Assembly (NCBI GenBank): GCA_018902545.1 | Contig: JAHIQM010000016.1 | Span: 186,001-250,000, forward strand | Reading direction: 5' to 3' | DNA length: 64,000 nt | From: Pseudomonadota bacterium | GTDB taxonomy: Bacteria > Desulfobacterota > Desulfovibrionia > Desulfovibrionales > Desulfomicrobiaceae | In this document: positions 16,831 through 25,520 of the stretch, piece by piece | Layout of the letters: each line of letters opens with the position of its first letter | How positions within the stretch are numbered: position 1 is the stretch's first letter | The notes under the pieces: model-generated | Told to the model about the DNA's origin: nothing | What the model saw: only the letters and a program-made list of their open reading frames with translations | The model's database searches: none | Made by a program: the position numbers and the translations under genes

Positions 16831-19237
16831 GATTTTTCGGCTGTTTTGCGCCAGGCATTTTCTCACGCGGAACGGATCCTCCCTGCGGCCGTCTCCCCGA
16901 GAGTAAGAACCCACAGGCGTGTTTCAGCCATTTTCGGATACATCCCTGCACGGTTTCGGGACTGCCGTCGGCGCAGGCGTAAGGATGGTAATAGTCTTTG
17001 TAATATTTGGAATAATCGCCGAAGCGGCGATGCACGTCAAGGCGGTTGACCAGGGTGCCCAACAACGGTGCGTTGATGTTCAGCAGGGACCGCCGGAACA
17101 TGCGCAACGCCTGCCTGTGAGTTCTGCCGATGGTGCTCACCAGAATGACCCCGCTGACCAGGCTGCTCAAAACCAGCACATCGGCAAAGCCCACCGATGG
17201 AGGACCGTCGATGATGATACGGTCGAAATCCGCCACCAAGAGATCCAGATTCCGGCGCATCCGTTCCGAGGCCAGAAGTTCGGCGGGGTTAGGAGGTACC
17301 GATCCCGCAGGCATGAAAAACAGATTCTCATAACCGGTAGCACGCACGACGTCGGCCAGGCTTTTGCTGGCGATCAGCAGTTCGCTCAGTCCCCCGACTT
17401 CGGATGCATCCACCTCAAAAACCTTGTGCAGCCGGGGTCTTCGCAGGTCCGCATCGATGAGGAGCACCCTGTCGCCGGCGGCGGCAAAGGCCAGAGCCAT
17501 GTTCACCGCAATGGTCGACTTGCCTTCCCCTTCCGCGGTGCTGGTGATGAGCAGGGTCCGCGTGCCGCCTTCGGCGGCGGTGGAGAGCTGGATGGAGACC
17601 CGGGCGGTGCGAATCGCCTCGGAGAATCCCGATCGGGGGTCGGAAACCACCAAACGGTCCAGCCGGCCCCTGAATCGCTCCTCGGCTTCCGGAAGCACGC
17701 CTAGGATGCCGATCCCGAAACGATCGGTTATTTCATCAATGCTTTTGACCGTGTTATCCAGGAACTCAAGCACAAAGGCGGCGGCCACGCCGAGCAGAAG
17801 GCCGATGCCAACGGCCAGCAGCAGGTTGAAAATGATGCGCGGCCTGTCCGATTTCACCGGCAGAAGAGCATGGTCCACGACCTGGACGTTACTGATATCC
17901 GTGCCCGCCGTGGCGTCGATCTCCTTGCCGCGCTGCAGCAAGGACTGATGTATGTCCTTGTTCGTCTCCACTTCGCGCTCAAGGATCTTGTATTGCGTGG
18001 CCCGGTCATTAAGATCCAGGGCTCTCGTCTTGGCCAGATCGGCCTGCACGCGCAGGGATTCCTCGTTTTTGAGGGCCACCAGGTAGTCGTTGCGGATGCC
18101 GGCGAGAATTCTGCCCTCTTCGGTGTCGATCTTTGACGCGACATCGTCGAGCCGGGCTTTCAGTCGCCTGGCTTCGGGATAATCGGGTTTGAAGACGACG
18201 AGCTTCTCCTCGTACTGGGACACAAGCTGGACATACTGACGCCGCAGTTCCTGGATAAGCAGGTTGTCGATGACCATGGGCAGGGCCGAAACGCCGACTT
18301 CACGCGCCTGCGCATCCAAGGCCTCCCTGCTCAGTCGCTGGGCATGGATCTGGGCCAGGGCGGCGTTGATCTCTTCAAGCTCCTTGTAGACGAGGTTCAT
18401 GCGACTATCGAGAGACACGATGCCTGCTTTCTGTGCAAATGCGTTGAGCTCGGATTCGGACTTTTCCAGACGGACCCGCGCCACCTCGACCTGCTTGTGC
18501 AGCTGCTCGTTGGCCAGACCTGCGGCACCGACTTTCTTGTCCAGCTGCCAGGCGATGAAGGAGCCGATGAGCGTGTTGACCACCTCCTGAGCCTGCGCCG
18601 GGTCCGAAGAGGAAAAGGCCAGGTTCAGGATGGTGGTGTCTCGCTCCGCCTTGACCTCCAGACTTTCTGAAAAAACCTTGAGCAACCTCTGTTGCACCTC
18701 GGCCTTACGGACCCGTCGATCCAGTTCATCATTTCCCGAACCCGACGCGCCGCCAGTCGTGTCGCGAAGGCCCGCTTGCAATCCTTCGGAAGTTTCCCCG
18801 TCGGCAACGTATTTCGTGTTGAAATGTGGACTTCGAACCAGATCAAGGGTCTCGATCACTCGCCACGCCAGAGAATCAGAGGCCAGCAGCCTGGTCTGAG
18901 TGTTCATGAACTCCCGGGTCTGGGCCTGGGGAACGACCATGTCCTCGAACTTGGTGACCCTGGGCGACTGCAGGGTGAACTCCAGCTTGCCCGTGGCCTT
19001 GTAAAACGGGGTCATGGCCAGGGTGAAAATGACCGTGGAGACGAAAACCGCGAACAACACACCGCAAATGAGCCACTTGCGCCTGGCGAGCACTTCAAGA
19101 CAGCCCCACAGATCAATTTCGTCTTCCGCTTGCGACAGTGCATTTGAAGTCTCCATCGATGGAATAGCGGACTGCTTTGAATGAAATAATGGACGCAAAC
19201 CTGAAGAAATGAATCCTGTATAGCATTTTTCATTCAT
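16811..19237 (-). CDS. wzc: Polysaccharide co-polymerase and BY-kinase (Wzc/GumC-like)
   Basis: About 808 residues. N-terminal Wzz/chain-length domain between two membrane segments (KWLICGVLFAVFVSTVIFTL and IIFNLLLAVGIGLLLGVAAA), with long coiled coils between. The cytoplasmic kinase has Walker A TSTAEGEGKST near residue 562, Walker A' VLLIDADLRRPRLHK and Walker B DRIIIDGPP. The C-terminal cluster YSKYYKDYYHPY near residue 747 is the tyrosine tail that is autophosphorylated. The opposing phosphatase is probably the PHP protein at 21840. I prefer the ATG at 19237 (AAGGA 8 nt upstream); the ATG at 19156, nearer the LWGCL motif, has no ribosome site. The spelled-out kinase tail extends about 60 residues past the tyrosines, longer than usual. 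Confidence 0.88.
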   Translation of the reverse strand: MNEKCYTGFISSGLRPLFHSKQSAIPSMETSNALSQAEDEIDLWGCLEVLARRKWLICGVLFAVFVSTVIFTLAMTPFYKATGKLEFTLQSPRVTKFEDMVVPQAQTREFMNTQTRLLASDSLAWRVIETLDLVRSPHFNTKYVADGETSEGLQAGLRDTTGGASGSGNDELDRRVRKAEVQQRLLKVFSESLEVKAERDTTILNLAFSSSDPAQAQEVVNTLIGSFIAWQLDKKVGAAGLANEQLHKQVEVARVRLEKSESELNAFAQKAGIVSLDSRMNLVYKELEEINAALAQIHAQRLSREALDAQAREVGVSALPMVIDNLLIQELRRQYVQLVSQYEEKLVVFKPDYPEARRLKARLDDVASKIDTEEGRILAGIRNDYLVALKNEESLRVQADLAKTRALDLNDRATQYKILEREVETNKDIHQSLLQRGKEIDATAGTDISNVQVVDHALLPVKSDRPRIIFNLLLAVGIGLLLGVAAAFVLEFLDNTVKSIDEITDRFGIGILGVLPEAEERFRGRLDRLVVSDPRSGFSEAIRTARVSIQLSTAAEGGTRTLLITSTAEGEGKSTIAVNMALAFAAAGDRVLLIDADLRRPRLHKVFEVDASEVGGLSELLIASKSLADVVRATGYENLFFMPAGSVPPNPAELLASERMRRNLDLLVADFDRIIIDGPPSVGFADVLVLSSLVSGVILVSTIGRTHRQALRMFRRSLLNINAPLLGTLVNRLDVHRRFGDYSKYYKDYYHPYACADGSPETVQGCIRKWLKHACGFLLSGRRPQGGSVPREKMPGAKQPKNRVHKTQ

Positions 19238-19548
19238 GCACAAAATCCTTGTCAACACAAACTTGTTACGGTTAAACAAACATTTTTCGCCTATCCACTG
19301 CAAGCAAGAATTGTCAATCGCATTAACTTTAACCAGTACATAAACTAGTACTTATAATAATTTTGCGATAAATTTATTACAAATAATGCTTATATAAAAG
19401 CGAATAAAAATTCATACCATTACTTATTCAGAAACATCGAAAAATACTCCAGCAACGGCCGGGGAAGCGTCGAACGCATCCTGCGAGACTCCGGGCGACA
19501 TGTACGGGCGACAACGCGGCAATCCTCAAAAAAAAAACTATAAATACA
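19238..19548. promoter_or_regulatory. AT-rich divergent control region of wzc and wza
   Basis: This 311-nt gene-free stretch is far more AT-rich than the rest of the window. It contains a TATAAT at 19353-19358 with a weak TTTAAC 19 nt upstream, pointing toward wza. Repeated AGTAC words (19335-19351) are also visible. No operator family can be named. Confidence 0.4.
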
Positions 19549-20619
19549 ATGGATCATGACATGAAAAGAACCTTGAATCTCCTGAGCGTACTCGTCCGCA
19601 CCGGGAAAATAGCCGGCGTTTCGCGTCTGCTGCCCGTGGCCGCCGTAAGCCTGTGCCTTGCATGCGCAGCCAGGGGCCCGGCGGTCACCACCGACCTCGA
19701 TCAATTGTCCAACCCCGCCGCAACGGAATACAACGCGCTGGAGGTGGCCGAATTGAACGGAAAATTCAGCGAGGCCTTTACCGCCGCGCCCGACTACCAA
19801 GACTATGTTATCGGAGGGGGGGATCTCATCCAGATCAGCATCTTCGACGCCCCCGACCTGAGCACCGAGACACGGGTCGGCGCACGCGGCGGCGTGACCC
19901 TGCCGCTCCTCAGCACGGTAGCGATCGCGGGACTGTCCGTGCGCGAGGCCGAACAGCACGTGGAGCGCCTTTATCGGGAAAAATATCTTCAGGACCCGCA
20001 CGTCACCATTTTCGTCAGGGAACAGTTCGGTTCGAAAATCACCATGCTGGGAGCGCTCAAAAAGCCGGGAGCATATGATTATTACGCCAAAATGAATCTC
20101 CTGGACGTCCTCGCCATGGCCGAAGGATTGAGCGACGCGGCAGGGCGAACCGTGCAGATCCGCCGCAAGGCCGAAAGCGGCGAAAGTTCGCTGGTGATCG
20201 ATCTCGACCAGATGATCAAGGACGGACGGCAGGATCTCAACGTGGGCATCAAGGGCGGAGATATCGTCTACGTGCCGGAAGCGGGCTCAGTCTATGTCGA
20301 TGGAGCGGTTCGCAGGGCCGGCGCATATCCCATTCGCCAGCAAATGTCCGTGCAGGAGGCCGTTGTCGCCGCGGGCGGTTTGCAGCCCTTTGCCGATTCC
20401 AAGGACGTCAAGCTCATTCGCTATCTGGGCAAAGGCAGGCGGGAGGTGGCCAGACTGTCCCTTGAAGACCTGCAGTCGCATGAGACGCACGGACTTAAAG
20501 TCCGGGACAGGGATGTCATCTTCGTGGAATCCAGCGCGGCCAGCACCTTTTTCCAGGGAGTAGGCCTGACGCTGAGGACGGGAATTTTCGGCTTCGGTTA
20601 CACCCCTCCGACACGGTAG
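19549..20619 (+). CDS. wza: Polysaccharide export lipoprotein (Wza-like)
   Basis: Outer-membrane translocon lipoprotein of 356 residues. The signal peptide ends at lipobox LCLAC with Cys39 (Cys35 if the ATG at 19561 is used). A Poly_export domain follows (DYVIGGGDLIQISIFDAPDL to PHVTIFVREQ), then two SLBB beta-grasp domains (ITMLGALKKPGAYDYYAKMN and VYVDGAVRRAGAYPIRQQMS). The C-terminal amphipathic stretch after the second SLBB (TFFQGVGLTLRTGIFGFG) could be the membrane helix. It is divergent from wzc, its functional partner in the envelope-spanning exporter. Confidence 0.9.
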   Translation: MDHDMKRTLNLLSVLVRTGKIAGVSRLLPVAAVSLCLACAARGPAVTTDLDQLSNPAATEYNALEVAELNGKFSEAFTAAPDYQDYVIGGGDLIQISIFDAPDLSTETRVGARGGVTLPLLSTVAIAGLSVREAEQHVERLYREKYLQDPHVTIFVREQFGSKITMLGALKKPGAYDYYAKMNLLDVLAMAEGLSDAAGRTVQIRRKAESGESSLVIDLDQMIKDGRQDLNVGIKGGDIVYVPEAGSVYVDGAVRRAGAYPIRQQMSVQEAVVAAGGLQPFADSKDVKLIRYLGKGRREVARLSLEDLQSHETHGLKVRDRDVIFVESSAASTFFQGVGLTLRTGIFGFGYTPPTR

Positions 20620-20926
20620 TGCACCAGTCTTATCACGCCATATTCCGGCTCGTTGCGCCCGGTCCACGCTCCAAGCCCCCCTGTTCAAGATGCTGTTTCT
20701 TGGCTTTAAGGAGTCCTGATACTCAGCGTCTACATAATCATACGTAACCCGACCCTAACCAACACCCAGATTGTAAGTATTGACTTCTACTGCACAAATT
20801 GGTTTCTACCGACTCGATAACGTCCCGACGACCAGAAAAATGGCAGCACCTCACAACAGACCGGATTTGCGAGGCAATCCGGTCGCAAGTGCGCCAGACG
20901 CACCCTATACGAACAAAGCAGGTACC

Positions 20927-21646
20927 ATGATGATCCAACAACTCCTCGCATCACTGGTCTCGGCCATGCTGATCATGCAACCTCTGCTGGCGGAGGCTGG
21001 TTCGGCTCCCAGACTGATAACCACGAATTCCGTGACACTGGTGGACAGCGGCCTCGTCGTGGACAAGGAAATGCCCGTGCCTTCGGGAAAGCTCATGGCA
21101 TGCACAGGGGAATGCATTATAGAGGCCGACGGGCTGCAACTCATCGGCGCGGACCGAACGGTCTTTTCATTTGAAGAAGGGAGTACGCGGTTTCTCGTCA
21201 CCATCATTGAAGGCAGGCTGGACTTCGTCATGCGCGCCGACGCCAAACCCCTGGCCTTCCGGACTCCTTTTCAAGACCCCGAGGACAGCAACACCTATCT
21301 GGTCCCGGCCAGTTCCGACGAAGTTTTCAAGGGCAGCCTGCTGATAAACAGCAAGAAAGACAAAGCGATTCTGAGCATGACCAAAGGCTCCCTCAAACTC
21401 GTCGCTATAGACGGCCAAAAGGTGGTGCGCGCAGGCAACGCCATCTTCCTCCCCAACCACCACCAGCCGGCAGAGGGCCGCGCGCTGAGCTTGGCTTACG
21501 GATCCGGGAGTTCGGGGGCTGAATTCAGCGGGACGGCTCTGGCTGTCGGCGCGGGAGCCCTAGCCATTCTGGGCATAGCAGGCATGGCCCTTGCCGGAGG
21601 TGGTGGCGGTGGCGGTGGCGGCGATAGCGAAGCCAGTCCGCACTAG
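20927..21646 (+). CDS. Secreted FecR-like protein with polyglycine tail
   Basis: A 239-residue protein with a signal peptide (LLASLVSAMLIMQPLLAEAG). The middle is rich in beta-strand patterns like a FecR domain (GSTRFLVTIIEGRLDFVM, GSLLINSKKDKAILSMTKGS). The C-terminus has a hydrophobic Ala/Gly segment (GTALAVGAGALAILGIAGMA) followed by nine consecutive glycines and DSEASPH. I chose the ATG at 20927 after GCAGG because it exposes the signal peptide. FecR-type proteins are common companions of export lipoproteins in polysaccharide loci; the function is unproven. Confidence 0.6.
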   Translation: MMIQQLLASLVSAMLIMQPLLAEAGSAPRLITTNSVTLVDSGLVVDKEMPVPSGKLMACTGECIIEADGLQLIGADRTVFSFEEGSTRFLVTIIEGRLDFVMRADAKPLAFRTPFQDPEDSNTYLVPASSDEVFKGSLLINSKKDKAILSMTKGSLKLVAIDGQKVVRAGNAIFLPNHHQPAEGRALSLAYGSGSSGAEFSGTALAVGAGALAILGIAGMALAGGGGGGGGGDSEASPH

Positions 21647-21839
21647 TGACGTTTGCGGGCAGAATGGCGCCACGGCAACACATCGACATCGCGCAAATAA
21701 ATCATGCGTTTGTTACCAATGGAATGACGGCCTACTATTCGCTCGTAGCGAAGGTGTTTGCGGAAATGACTTGGGGCGGCATGGCCGGCGGATTACCGTG
21801 GTCTAAAGCCCACACGGGCGCATGGCTCCGGGCGGATTC

Positions 21840-22646
21840 TCACCAGAATTTGAACCAGGGTTGCTTTTTCGGCAGGGACAGGGGCTTAAAACCCGCCAAG
21901 GGCAAGGGCTCGTTACGGATGACCGCCTGCGGGTGTGTGTCTACCAGTCGCACGGCATGATCGATCCCCGCAATTTCACCCGCAACCCTGCAAGCCTCCC
22001 GCAACAGGGGGCGACGGTTTTCGACACCGTGACCATCGCTGGCCAGAAAATGAACCAACCGGTGCTCCAGCAGGACGCGACAGAGGGTGGCGATTTCCGG
22101 TCCCAGCCTGCCAAGCAGGCTGGCCGCCGTAATCTGCACGGCCACTCCCATCTCGACCCAGGCGTGCAACCGGACAGGATCGCGCAGAATATAGGAATAG
22201 CGCTCGGGGTGGGCCAGAACAAGCCGGTGACCCGACCGGAGAAAATTCAGGAGAAAGGTGTCGATTCCCGAGGGAGGGAAAGCACCGGGCAACTCAAGCA
22301 ACACCCATGATCCGCCGTTCAGGGTTGCCAGACGCCCGCCTGCGATCCCGGCCTCCAGATCCGCGTCCAGGCTGAGTTCGCTTCCGGGCCAGACATCAAA
22401 AGCAATGTCTTCGGCCTGCAAGCGCCGTCGAAGCGTTTCCACGGCAATGGCAATGGCGATTCGCTCGTTGGGCCAGAACATCGGATGCCAGTGCGGGGTG
22501 CAGATCGCGCCCCGGATTCCATCAGCCAAAGCCAGGCGAACCATGGCCAGGGATTCGTCCATGCTGGCTGGCCCGTCGTCCATTCCGGAAAGCAAGTGAC
22601 AATGGATATCGATCACAACGCCTGCTTTAGTGATGTAGCATGACAT
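21840..22646 (-). CDS. PHP-family protein-tyrosine phosphatase (CpsB/YwqE-like)
   Basis: A 268-residue metal-dependent phosphatase that dephosphorylates the tyrosine tail of Wzc-type kinases. The PHP signature DIHCHLLSGMDDGPASMDES (His15, His17) is followed by GIRGAICTPHWHP, PGSELSLDADL, LVLAHPERYSYI and FLASDGHG, which supply the remaining metal ligands. The ATG at 22646 has no clear ribosome site; a GTG at 22616 directly before DIHCH is possible. It is convergent with the FecR-like gene and divergent from the sugar transferase. The 193-nt gap on its 3' side shows nothing recognisable. Confidence 0.88.
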   Translation of the reverse strand: MSCYITKAGVVIDIHCHLLSGMDDGPASMDESLAMVRLALADGIRGAICTPHWHPMFWPNERIAIAIAVETLRRRLQAEDIAFDVWPGSELSLDADLEAGIAGGRLATLNGGSWVLLELPGAFPPSGIDTFLLNFLRSGHRLVLAHPERYSYILRDPVRLHAWVEMGVAVQITAASLLGRLGPEIATLCRVLLEHRLVHFLASDGHGVENRRPLLREACRVAGEIAGIDHAVRLVDTHPQAVIRNEPLPLAGFKPLSLPKKQPWFKFW

Positions 22647-22779
22647 TTATGCATGAATAATAATCTTATCGTACGGGCTGTATTCATAAGTACAAATTTT
22701 CTCTCCATATTCATGTATTTTTACCGTGACCGATTACGCTCATGCATGGTTTGAAAAACAATATCAAGGTCTTTAAATA

Positions 22780-24159
22780 GTGACTTATTCATCAAGAGTA
22801 TCCACATTGACTCGCATCGCCGAACTCCTGGCGATTGTCGCCGCCATGCTCTTGGCCCACCTCATTCATCCCGCAGGAGATCCTGCCGCCCTGGCCGTCA
22901 GCGCCCTGCTCGGCGCCATCGTGTATTCCTTCGCAGCGGAACTGACCGGAGCCTACGGCGAACTGCGCCTGCGCCCTTTCATTATCGAAGCCCGCCGCGT
23001 TCTCGGTGCCTGGATTCTGACCTTTATCTGCCTGACGCTCATATCCTGGGCGATCAAATACACGGCCATCTTCTCGCGAGTTCAGATCGGCCTCTGGGTC
23101 GTTGCCGGAGCGGCCATGCTCGTTGGATTCCGCTGGGGCATCCGCGCTTTTCTCCGCGCCCATCGCCGTCAAGGCCGCAACCAACGCCAGGCCGTACTGA
23201 TCGGCGCAGGTGATCTGGCCCGGCAGTGGATAACTACCGTGAACGCATATCCGGAACTGGGGCTCAGTCCTGTGGCCGCATTCGATGACGACCCGTCCAG
23301 AATTGGCGGGACATGCGAAGGCGTGCCCATCGTCGGCCCTTGCGACGAAGCGGTCCACTTCTCCAACGAACGCCGCGTGCCCATGGTCTTCATCACCCTG
23401 CCCCTGCGCGCCGAAAAGCGCATGCACCACATTCTCGAACAATTCCTCAACAGTCCGGCCAATCTCTACATCATCCCGGATATATTCACCTTCCAACTCA
23501 TGAATTTGAATGCCTTTCAGGTCGGCGGAACACCTGTCATCGCCCTTTCCGCTTCGCCCATGTCGATACGCAAGGAAATTCTCAAACGCGCCGAAGACCT
23601 GGTCCTTGGAACCTTGGCCCTGATCATCGCCGGCCCGCTGATGATGCTCATCGCCCTGGTCATCAAGATTACCTCGCCTGGGCCGGTTTTTTTCCGGCAG
23701 TGGCGCTATGGCCTGGACGGAAAAGAGATTCTGATCTGGAAATTCAGAACCATGAATGTGACGGAGAACGATCACAACTATCGCCAGGCAATCCGAAACG
23801 ACTGCCGTGTGACCCCCTTCGGGGCGCTGCTGCGCCGCACTTCGCTGGACGAAGTGCCGCAACTTTTCAACGTACTGGCTGGCAACATGAGCCTGGTCGG
23901 ACCCAGACCGCACCCCGTGGCCCAGGACGAAAGCTTCCGCATGCTCCTGCCCGGCTACATGTGGCGCTTCAAAATCAAGCCGGGAATAACGGGTTGGGCT
24001 CAGGTCAACGGCTGGCGCGGCGAGACGGACACGATCGAGAAGATGGAACAACGCATGCGTCACGACTTCCATTACATCGAAAACTGGACCCTGACCTTTG
24101 ATATGTGGATCTTATGGATGACGATCCGTCGGGGCTTCGTGAACCCGAACGCATACTGA
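22780..24159 (+). CDS. Undecaprenyl-phosphate sugar phosphotransferase (WcaJ/WbaP type)
   Basis: Priming enzyme of 459 residues that places the first sugar-1-phosphate on undecaprenyl phosphate. Four N-terminal hydrophobic segments come first, then a Rossmann-like CoA-binding_3 domain (QAVLIGAGDLARQWI). A further membrane helix (LGTLALIIAGPLMMLIALVI) leads into the catalytic bacterial sugar transferase domain with SPGPVFFRQWRYG, WKFRTMNV, LRRTSLDEVPQLFNVLAGNM and LVGPRPHP. KPGITGWAQVNGWRGETDT fits glucose-type transferases. The start is a GTG at 22780. The following genes run on the same strand to 29342. Confidence 0.9.
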   Translation: MTYSSRVSTLTRIAELLAIVAAMLLAHLIHPAGDPAALAVSALLGAIVYSFAAELTGAYGELRLRPFIIEARRVLGAWILTFICLTLISWAIKYTAIFSRVQIGLWVVAGAAMLVGFRWGIRAFLRAHRRQGRNQRQAVLIGAGDLARQWITTVNAYPELGLSPVAAFDDDPSRIGGTCEGVPIVGPCDEAVHFSNERRVPMVFITLPLRAEKRMHHILEQFLNSPANLYIIPDIFTFQLMNLNAFQVGGTPVIALSASPMSIRKEILKRAEDLVLGTLALIIAGPLMMLIALVIKITSPGPVFFRQWRYGLDGKEILIWKFRTMNVTENDHNYRQAIRNDCRVTPFGALLRRTSLDEVPQLFNVLAGNMSLVGPRPHPVAQDESFRMLLPGYMWRFKIKPGITGWAQVNGWRGETDTIEKMEQRMRHDFHYIENWTLTFDMWILWMTIRRGFVNPNAY

Positions 24160-24238
24160 TCACCTCTGTTTCATTGTCACACCGCAACCACGCATCGACC
24201 ATAAATCAATTTTGCTCAACTCCCTATCACAACCGCAC

Positions 24239-25489
24239 ATGTCATACTCTGCCCTAAGAAACTGGGCCGGAAAAGGCTTTTGGGCCGTAACCGACCAGGC
24301 CCTCTTCGCCGGAACCAACTTTATGGCGAGCATCCTCCTGGCCCGCTGGCTGGAACCGGCAGCCTACGGAGCCTTTTCCGTGGCCTATGCGGTTTTTCTG
24401 CTGCTCGGCACTCTGCATACAGGCCTCTGGACAGAGCCCATGTTGGTTTATGGCTCGGGACGCTTTAGCGAGTCCTTCGCGGCTTACCAGCGGATCCTTT
24501 TACGCTCTCACTGGCGCTTTGGAGCGCTTGCAGCTTTCATCTTTCTCCTGCTGACTCTGGGCTTTTGGACCTGCGGGGCACAGGAAATAGCCTTGAGCTT
24601 TCTGGGCCTTTCCCTCGCGGCCCCCACAGTGCTCTACCTGTGGCTGGTACGTCGGGGGGCCTACGTGCTATTGAAACCACAACTGGCCGCACTGGGTGGG
24701 GCGCTTTACCTCATCCTCTATCTTGGCCTGTCCTTGATTCTACTGCGCACGAACCACCTCAACGAAACCAGCACCTTCCTGGCCATGGCCGTGGCCGGAC
24801 TCTTTTCGGCCGAGGCTATCCGCAGGCGCATGAAGACCGGGTCCGACCGAATCACAACCGTGGACGACGTGCGCCACCTGCACTGGAACTACGGCCGATG
24901 GGCCCTGCTGGCGGGACTCTTTTCTTGGGTGCCGGGGAATATTTTCTACCTCCTCCTGCCCGCCTTTCATGGACTTGAGGCTGCTGCACGATTCAAGACG
25001 CTCATGAACCTGCTCATGCCCATTCTGCATTTCAACGGCGCGCTGGGACAACTCCTGGTGCCGGGGATGGTGCGGGCCTTGAGTCCGGGCAAGCTCAGAC
25101 GATTTGCATTGGCCAGCCTTGCAGTGCTTACGGCTTTCGCACTGACGTATTGGCTCCTCCTTGTCGCCTTGGGATCAAAACTCATGGAGTGGATGTATGG
25201 GGGCAAATATCTGGAAGATTCAGACTGGATCATCTGGCTCGGCTTCGCTCCAGTTTCAGCGGCGGTGGTCGCGGTCATTAGTTCCCTGCTTCGAGCAATG
25301 GAGAGGCCAGAGATTGTGGCACGGCTCTATGGCCTGCTGGCCGTGTTCACGATCATTGCTGGGATCCCGTTAGTGTGGATTTATAGTCTTGATGGCTCCG
25401 CCCTGACACTACTGTTTGTCAATGCGCTGGCCGCTCTTTACTTTTCTCGAAAAGTCGTAACTGAAAATAATTTGTTAACAGGAATATAA
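24239..25489 (+). CDS. Oligosaccharide-unit flippase (Wzx/MATE-like)
   Basis: Polytopic membrane protein of 416 residues with about 12 hydrophobic segments. The N-terminal GFWAVTDQALFAGTNFMASI and LARWLEPAAYGAFSVAYAVF match the polysaccharide biosynthesis/MOP-type flippases that move lipid-linked units across the inner membrane. I chose the ATG at 24239; a TTG at 24212 would add nine polar residues. It follows the priming transferase by 79 nt and precedes the second polymerase. Confidence 0.8.
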   Translation: MSYSALRNWAGKGFWAVTDQALFAGTNFMASILLARWLEPAAYGAFSVAYAVFLLLGTLHTGLWTEPMLVYGSGRFSESFAAYQRILLRSHWRFGALAAFIFLLLTLGFWTCGAQEIALSFLGLSLAAPTVLYLWLVRRGAYVLLKPQLAALGGALYLILYLGLSLILLRTNHLNETSTFLAMAVAGLFSAEAIRRRMKTGSDRITTVDDVRHLHWNYGRWALLAGLFSWVPGNIFYLLLPAFHGLEAAARFKTLMNLLMPILHFNGALGQLLVPGMVRALSPGKLRRFALASLAVLTAFALTYWLLLVALGSKLMEWMYGGKYLEDSDWIIWLGFAPVSAAVVAVISSLLRAMERPEIVARLYGLLAVFTIIAGIPLVWIYSLDGSALTLLFVNALAALYFSRKVVTENNLLTGI

Positions 25490-25520
25490 TAATTCTAATA
25501 AAATATTATTTAATAAGTAA

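Noticed and set aside
19225-22662. Shared word TGCATGAATRA near the wzc start and in the phosphatase/sugar-transferase gap, as a common operator
   Set aside because: Only two occurrences, one of them covering a start codon. Chance cannot be excluded.
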